Shown here in pieces: positions 57,287 to 64,000 of a DNA stretch of 64,000 nucleotides. Location: the NCBI GenBank assembly GCA_932521035.1, contig OW051496.1, forward strand, positions 3,534,001-3,598,000, given 5' to 3'. Within the stretch, counting starts at the first letter, position 1. Every line of letters starts with the position of its first letter. The notes beneath the pieces are model-generated. The model did not search any database. It was not told the origin of the DNA and saw nothing but the letters and a program-made list of their open reading frames with translations. Made by a program: the position numbers and the translations under genes. This stretch comes from Oscheius dolichura (taxonomy: Eukaryota > Nematoda > Chromadorea > Rhabditida > Rhabditidae).

Positions 57287-60200
57287 ATGGATCAGGATCT
57301 CGTCCTTGAGGTCATCCTCAAGGGAGAGGCAAAGATCAAAAGATTGAAGGAGGAAAAGGCCGTGAAGGAGGCAACCATCGAGCGATTGACCCGGGAGAAT
57401 GGAGAACTCGTGGAAAAATTGAAACGCTTCGGACAGAATAATGGAAGTAAGCATTTTTAGACTCTTTTCTAATAAATAGAGGGAGAAACAGTCACATTTT
57501 GAGCGATATCCCTAATTCTGTTTTTTTTTGTTATAGGCGTTCTATTTCTGTTACCAAAATCTTTTGAACCATTGCGAAATGGGGTCGAAAGACTGAAAAA
57601 CATCTTGATAACAATTACCAAATTCAATTTTCTTGGTCTATATATTTCGACTTTGCTACTTATTCGAACCGAGTAGCACTAGTTTGTTATTCGGTATTCT
57701 GCGGCTTCAATCCGCCTCTAAAATAGGCTTCAATTCTTTGGATTACTGAAAACAACGTTTTCTCTTCAGGAACTTCTCCAGCGTCATCTTATCATCAACA
57801 TAGCACTCTCCGTGAATCATCTCCGTCCCAGGACCCTTCTCACAAGGATTTGGCACAGGCTCTGGCCGAGATCCAGCGCCTGGACGAGGATATCGCTGCC
57901 GAAGAAATTCGACGCCTAATCCAGGCTAATTCCGAATTGACCGTGAATTTGCTCAGAGCCAAAGTCGAAAATTCAAGTATATTTCCCTCCATTTGACCAA
58001 TAACCATCCCTTTTAGTACTGACAACTACCGTAACCGATCAATTTGAGAGATTGGAGGCCGAAAAGGCGGGAAAAGACCAAATTATCCAGATTTTGACCA
58101 AGAAAAATGAGGAATTGGGACGGAGAATCGACGAATTTGAACAATGGAACGGCAGGGAGCAGGAATTGGGAAGGAGAACCGACGAATGTGAACATTGGAC
58201 CGATTGGGAGGAAGGTACAGTCTACAGTAATCCAGAATTATCTGTTTTTATAGGAATTCAAGTGGTCGATGGGGAACAGAACCCAGTCGCTTCTCATAAT
58301 GCCGCCGATTTGGAGCTAATCGACGCGTTGGTCGAGATTCAGAGGTACGAGGCAGACGAAGCAGCCAATGAGATCAAGAGATTGAAACAGGAGAATGAAG
58401 AACTGGCCGAGAGTCTGAGTATTGCTCAGAGGGTCATATCAGGTGGGCAATTGGCGGATTGGAAGGGGGCGTTCACAACAGAAAATCGTAGTCGTAGTCC
58501 TGGATAGATTCTTATGTTTCGGAGAATATATTAAAAGGTTAAAATTACTGACACGATACTAGGAGATCGAACCAGTCGATTAAATGTAACATCTTTTTAT
58601 GGTTTGGGAAAGGTATTTGAGAAAAATTGGTATGACGAGAAGACTAGAGTTATCCAAATTTAGAAGAGTTCTTGATGTTTTGAGGAAATTATTTGAAGTA
58701 AACAGAAGGAAACTAAATAGTGGGAAACTTCTTATGCAAAGTCAGTCAAATTCAATTAGTTCTGATCAATTTCTTATGTTTTGGAGGAGCTATTAGAACC
58801 GGAAAGAGCGAACAAAACCGTTTATGGTTTTTTTTGGTGTCAGTATCCAATGACTATTTTGCTCAATAGAGAGGGTGCTGTACTGTAGTGGATACTGTAA
58901 ATAGTAAACAAAAGGAACGGATTATATAACCTCTAGCCGAGGGGAATATCCATCGAAAATGAATTTTTTTTCTTTTCCCAACTTAGAAAAAAAAGAAATT
59001 CAACTGCAAATTTTATGATGAACAGACATTGGCGATAATCTTATGTTTCGGGGGATACATTAATATATTCAAAATTGCTGTTACTATGCTAAGGTAACCA
59101 ATAATCGTCGTCATTATTCAAATTTCAGAGGTGAGAAATGAACAAGTTCACGATGGAATGGTGGCTGCCACCTGGCACGACGCGACTCACCAGGAGCTTG
59201 TCAGTGAAATCCGACGATTGGAGGCAGAAAAGCTTGAGAGAGACGCAACAATCCAGATGTTGTCGCTGGAAAATGGAGAATTGGCCAAGCTACTGGAAGC
59301 ATGTGAACAGGAGAAAGAAGGTGGGTTATTTATCGCCACAAGAACAAGAAATATTCCCCGTTTTAGAAGCTCTACAAGCCCTGTCTGACCAAGAATTCAC
59401 GATGGAAAGAGTGGCGAATGCAAACGGCTTGATGCAATTAAAATTAGAAGATTCCCAGGAGGAAATCAAGAAATTGGAGGCAGAAAAGGCCGAGAACGAG
59501 GTAACTATCCTGAAATTGACGAAAAAAGTCGAAGAAATGCGCGAAAAATTCACGAAAATTGATCTGGAAAAGCAGCAAGGTGGGTTATTATCATCTTTCT
59601 GCAGAAATTTCTATTTTAGCTTCTCCTCCTCCAAATCCTGCTAACGATCCGTATGCTTTACTTCGATATCAACTAGAAGCAGCCCTAGAGATTGGTGAGA
59701 AGGTCCAAAAAGGCCAGGCAACCAACATAACAATGGAGGACTTTCAGCAGGGTTTGATAATAACTCTTACCTCAAACATTGCCCGTTTCAGCGGTGGAAG
59801 AACACAGAAAGAGGGCTGAAAATGTCGGAGAGTCGATTAAGACTACAGTAACCGGGTCAAATCAACCAGAGGAGAAGAAAATTGACCTGGAAAAGCAGCA
59901 AGGTGGGTTATTTTCAGTTTTCTGGACAATTTTCGATTTTTAGCTTCAATTCCTCCTCACGATCAGTATGCTCTGCTTCACAATCAGATCAAAACAGCCC
60001 TAGAGGCTGCCCAGATGACCTTACCGAACGAGAGATCCAGAAAAGCAATGGGGAAGTATAACCAACGTTTGATAATATATCTCCCACATGAAATATTCCT
60101 ACTTTCAGAGTTTGACGATTATGTAAAGACGGCGCTAAATAGTGGAGATTTCCCTGGAAATTACTTATATCCTCGCTCAAATGCTACAGTAACCGGAATA

Positions 60201-63200
60201 AATCAATTTGGGCAACAAAACATAAACACAATTCTGAGTGGATTCGCAGGTTCTTTTACGCGCCCATTGATACTTACAAACTTCATTTTAGAAGCCCCTT
60301 TTCCCAAACAATCGAATGAACAGATTGTCGGCGAAAACAATTTAGTATTCCATAATGGCGTACTTGTACCGATCCGGCAAATATTACAGTCCCGTCAAAA
60401 TGGTTTGAAAACCGACAGCAATCAAAACAATGATTTTTTAGATATGATACCATTCGAAACGTTGAATAGAGTCGCAGCTCCGCCGGGTTTTCGACCAATT
60501 GCTCCCCCGGCTTCTCGTCTCCCTTTCACCGAGGTTCCCTCGATCCCGCTTCCTGGAAATGTTACAGTAGCCCATTCGAATCAAGAACTAGTAGGAAAAG
60601 GAACCCAGAACAATTCGTTAGGTTCTTTTATTCGACGACCGATACTTATCAAAATAATTTAGACACTTCTTTTTCGATTCCCGCTCATCCTTTGCCGTTT
60701 CCCTTTATAAGAGATCAAAATCCCATTCTGGATCAGATACTTCAAAGAAGCCAAATGGCGGGATACCCTGATGACGGATCTATCAAAGAAGTTGGTCTCT
60801 GGCATCCTATTCCATTCCCTGGAAATCTTATGTCTAATTCGAAGTGTAGCGGGTTCTCAGCGGCTCCACTCTTAGGAAATGTTACAGTAACTGGACAAGA
60901 ACAAGCCATGCTATGTCAACAGCCAAATAGTGAGAACTTATTATGTTCTCGAAACAGTATTTTTTCCATTTTTAGACCTTGAGAAAATGGGTGAAAAGAT
61001 GAGAAAAGGCGCTGCTGGACCCGGTTTCCGATCAGTTGCTCCGGTCACTCCGGCCCGTATCTCTATCAATCCGAGCTCCGTTTTTCCCGTTTCCGGATCT
61101 AAAACTTCTTCATCGGGAAGTAGGGATACAACAGTAGCCCAAGCAAATGAAATTGAGGTTCCGTCCACTGAAGAAGCATTCCAGGATGGTTCTGCAGGTT
61201 CTTTTACATGGCCACTAATACATAATAAAAAAATGTTCAGAAATCGAGCGACTATCAATTGAGTCGGAATCTTCGGAGGATAGTTTGGTGACCTTGGAAA
61301 TGGATAAAGATGGTATTTTTCTTCCCACAATTCGAACAAATCGCCTTTTTTCAGAAACACCGAGCTCCAGCCCCGACGTGGTCATAGATGCCAGCCAGGT
61401 GCCAGTCCGCCTTCCGGATTACGGTAAGAAGAATACAAAACTGTAAAAGAGATGAAGTTTAGTTGTTTCGGAAGAAGAAGGAACCCTGAGAAAGTGTATG
61501 GGAGACCGACTGATGAAAGCCGTCGAAGAGAGCCGCCAGCGAGCTGAGCGCCAGGTTGAAGCCGACGTGTTAAACTTCTTCACCGGTCTGCCATTTCCCC
61601 CGATGGTTATGAACATGGGAAAGGTTGCCGAACAGAGAGGTTATCCATTTTTCAGGCTAGAACTTTCTTTTTCAGAAACCGCGACGAGTATCATCTCCTC
61701 CGAGTTGAAATCCATTAAATCGGAACTGGAAATGAACATGTTCGAGACCATGAATACGGTAGAATTCCCTCAAGACCCTAGAAATTACAGTAACCCTTAC
61801 AGGTCTTAATTATGGGAGGAAACATGGAAGCCTTCGATGAGGTGTTGGTATTGAACAGAGATAAATCAGCCTGGAATAAGTTGACCCTCAAACTGCCGCA
61901 TAAGATAGTCGGCGGAGGGGCTATCCATCTGAATGGAGAGATCTATATATTTGGAGGACATAACATGAACAAGAATCTGTATAAATTGGACAAAAGCTTC
62001 GTGTGGAATCAACTGGCCGATATGAACCAGGGCCGGATTGATATTACGAACAGTTCCGTCATGTGGAGGGGACAGATCTTCGTATTTGGAGGAGTCAATA
62101 AAGTGGCGGGGCCATTGAATACGGTGGAGAGATACGATCCGGGACTGAATCAGTGGACTAATATGCCGTGAGTTTATGCTGACATTTATAACATGTAGAG
62201 GCCAACTAAACTATTGTTCAACCCTGCTTATCCCGGCTAGAAATAGCTAACTTGAAACCATAAGATGTCGAAATTTGACCCAACTCTTCCAATGAGGGCA
62301 ACACTCTTTCGAGAAATAGGGAAAAGCAGGATCTTGCAAAATATTTTCCAAATTGTTTCTAGGAAACGTAATAACCCGGATTACCTTCTGTTCGTAATTA
62401 ACCGGTGCCTAAAATTCATCATTGATGATTCCCTTTGTTTGTCCTAAAGCTTTGTGACTAACCAACTCCACCTCTTGCCTAGAAGTAGGGCCTCCAAAAC
62501 CATAAAAAAATGCCTTGCGTTTTCTCTGGGTTTCGCCTTTCACTCGGGGAAATTCTGGGTTTTTTGAAGGCTGGCCAATGCCACAGATGATCTTGGAGCA
62601 ATAGCCCAATCAGTCTAGAAACCTAGAATTGAATAAACTGCTTACAACTTGTTAGAAGTAGTTATCATGAAACTTTTCTGCCATCATTCTATACTAAAGA
62701 ATTCGGAATTGGTAACTTTTAACCTTTCTATAGAACCTAGAAGTGGATATTCCGCTCTAATATAGTAACATCTTCCTAAAATACCCTTCACACTATCCGC
62801 CATGGATCAGGCTCATAAATTTGCGGCTGTCTTGTTCCGCCACCTATTTTCCCCCCAAATAATGGAATTTTCGTCTTTCAGAGAGATGAAACACCCCCGA
62901 GCCGAGGCAGCCGCCGCCGTCTGCCAGGATAAAATCATCGTGTGCGGTGGCTGGAACCTGGAGAACAGTTTCCTCCGCAGCGTGGAATGTTTCGACCCGG
63001 AGAGCGGGGTGTGGTCCGAGATGAATGACATGATCGCCCCGCTGAGTGGCCACGCCCTCGTTCCCTACGGGGATACCCTCATTCTGATGGGAGGACGCTA
63101 CGGGGAGAACTGTATCAACTGGGTCATGGAGTTGAGCAATCTGGAGGGGAAGGGACAGTGGAGGACTCTGCCCTCCCTCAACCACGAGTCGCATCTGTTC

Positions 63201-63395
63201 ACCGTGGTCACCCTTGGGAAGAAGATTTACGTGATGGGCGGATGGGGACCGGAGGGAGCCCTGAACCGGGTGGAGATATTCGACGGACACGGCTGGCAGG
63301 AGGGACCCGAACTGCCCTATACCAGTACCCAGATGGCCGTCGTTGTTCCCAATTACTTCTCCAATGATCTCTGTATCCATCAGAACAAATGTTAG
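57287..63395 (+). CDS. Kelch-repeat protein E with an expanded coiled-coil N-terminal region
   Basis: Start at 57287 (MDQDLVLEVILKGEAKIKRL), three bases after an ATTCAG acceptor. Many short exons encode coiled coils: 57287-57446, 57770-57973, about 58018-58215, 58254-58440, 59130-59320, 59368-59580 and 59619-60110. These share patterns such as IRRLEAEKLERDATIQMLSL and EEIKKLEAEKAENEVTILKL. Exons at 60.1-61.4 kb are Ser/Pro/Asn-rich and repeat each other. A last helix (KAVEESRQRAERQVEADVLN) precedes the kelch exons, about 61803-62168 (GGAIHLNGEIYIFGGHNMNK, SSVMWRGQIFVFGGVNK, TVERYDPGLNQWTNMP) and 62882-63395 ([62 protein letters not shown]). Spliced length is probably above 1000 residues. Exact use of the middle exons is uncertain, and the 62170-62881 intron could hide an alternative end. 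AATAAA is at about 63455. Confidence 0.78.
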
Positions 63396-64000
63396 TTCTC
63401 TCTCTACCTCTGTGTAGATTTGTAAATTCTCTGTAAATTTCTTGTAAATATGTAATAAATTGATTCAATTTACTGAAACTGGAACTCTCGATGCAAAAAA
63501 CATAGAAACGTTGTTCTATTGGCATTTTTTCGTTTTAAAGACACTTCAAAACAGGAGAAAAATGAAATCGGGAATTAGTTGTACAGAAGAATTAGTCCTC
63601 CTTCCCAGAAAAGTATTTCTTCAAGCAACCAGTGGATCCACAACTCACATTCAATACATATTCTGGGATATCGTCCATCCAGGCGATTCTAGTTCAACAA
63701 CCGAATCGAATAAACGGAAAACTTGTTGCATAGTAGTATAAAGTGTTTATAAAAAGTAGAAAAAAACCGTCAGCAATACTTTTACGTCTCCCATGAAACA
63801 AAAAAAAGATGCAATTCCATAGAATAAAGTGGCATTTCACAAGTGTTTGACCGGATGCTAGTAACTGCTCTTGAGATTCTGCTATTTGAAGTTGTCTTGA
63901 AGCAGCAGCAGAGGTGCATTGGGAAATGGAGCACATGTTGTCTTTTGAATGTTGTATGAGATAAGGAATGCACGATATGTTTCGAGGAGAACTATTTATT
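63396..64000. other. 3' flank of kelch E; no further gene seen
   Basis: Holds the AATAAA of kelch E at about 63455. Short open frames on both strands show no recognised content. Confidence 0.5.

Noticed and set aside
62844-63380. 178-codon minus-strand frame
   Set aside because: Antisense shadow of the last kelch E exon.
1-64000. CRISPR arrays, bacterial operons or prophage
   Set aside because: Introns, MSP domains and trans-splice sites show nuclear eukaryotic DNA; no spaced direct-repeat array of CRISPR type was seen.

Overview
The window looks like nuclear DNA of a nematode, probably a rhabditid-type chromadorean. The evidence is: small introns ending in TTTCAG or TTTTAG; a splice-acceptor-like TTTCAG, TTTTAG or similar only a few bases before many start codons, as expected for spliced-leader trans-splicing; two Major Sperm Protein (MSP) domain genes; and genes nested inside introns of other genes. 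All gene models were read by eye from conserved protein blocks and GT/AG sites. Exon edges are firm where the reading frame closes and approximate elsewhere.

Layout. 1-2.1 kb: no gene seen. 2.1-5.5 kb: eIF4E (minus) and proteasome alpha-1 (plus), head to head across a degenerate tandem repeat. 5.8-23.0 kb: one very long minus-strand gene for the ciliary transport protein IFT121/WDR35. Its introns hold, on the opposite strand, a kelch gene (A), a hAT-type transposon remnant with its own small spliced ORF, a small hydrophilic LEA-like protein gene and a multi-pass membrane protein gene. 25.0-26.3 kb: a CRAL-TRIO/GOLD lipid-binding protein.

26.6-36.2 kb: the most striking part. Two tandem genes each encode a signal peptide, receptor L-type ectodomain repeats, a Thr/Pro-rich stalk, one transmembrane helix and a cytoplasmic PPP-family (PP1-like) Ser/Thr phosphatase domain. 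The first keeps the catalytic motifs. The second has lost most of them and reads as a receptor pseudophosphatase.

36.7-46.2 kb: kelch gene B (a near copy of kelch A), two coiled-coil/MSP-domain genes, kelch gene C (coiled coil plus kelch) and kelch gene D (kelch with a possible myristoylation site). 46.5-56.2 kb, minus strand: an unrecognised membrane protein, a mitochondrial HflX-type GTPase (GTPBP6) and VPS52, closely spaced like a nematode operon. A small secreted-peptide gene lies on the plus strand in a VPS52 intron. 57.3-63.4 kb: kelch gene E, with many duplicated coiled-coil exons before the kelch propeller.

MSP, kelch and PP1-type proteins all have known sperm roles in nematodes. The 26-46 kb block may therefore be a male-germline neighbourhood, but that is inference. 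Mobile DNA is abundant: a hAT remnant with terminal inverted repeats, a hAT-type MITE with perfect 8-bp target duplications, a second inverted-repeat element, a GTTTGTCTG-rich dispersed repeat in three copies, and another GC-rich repeat family.
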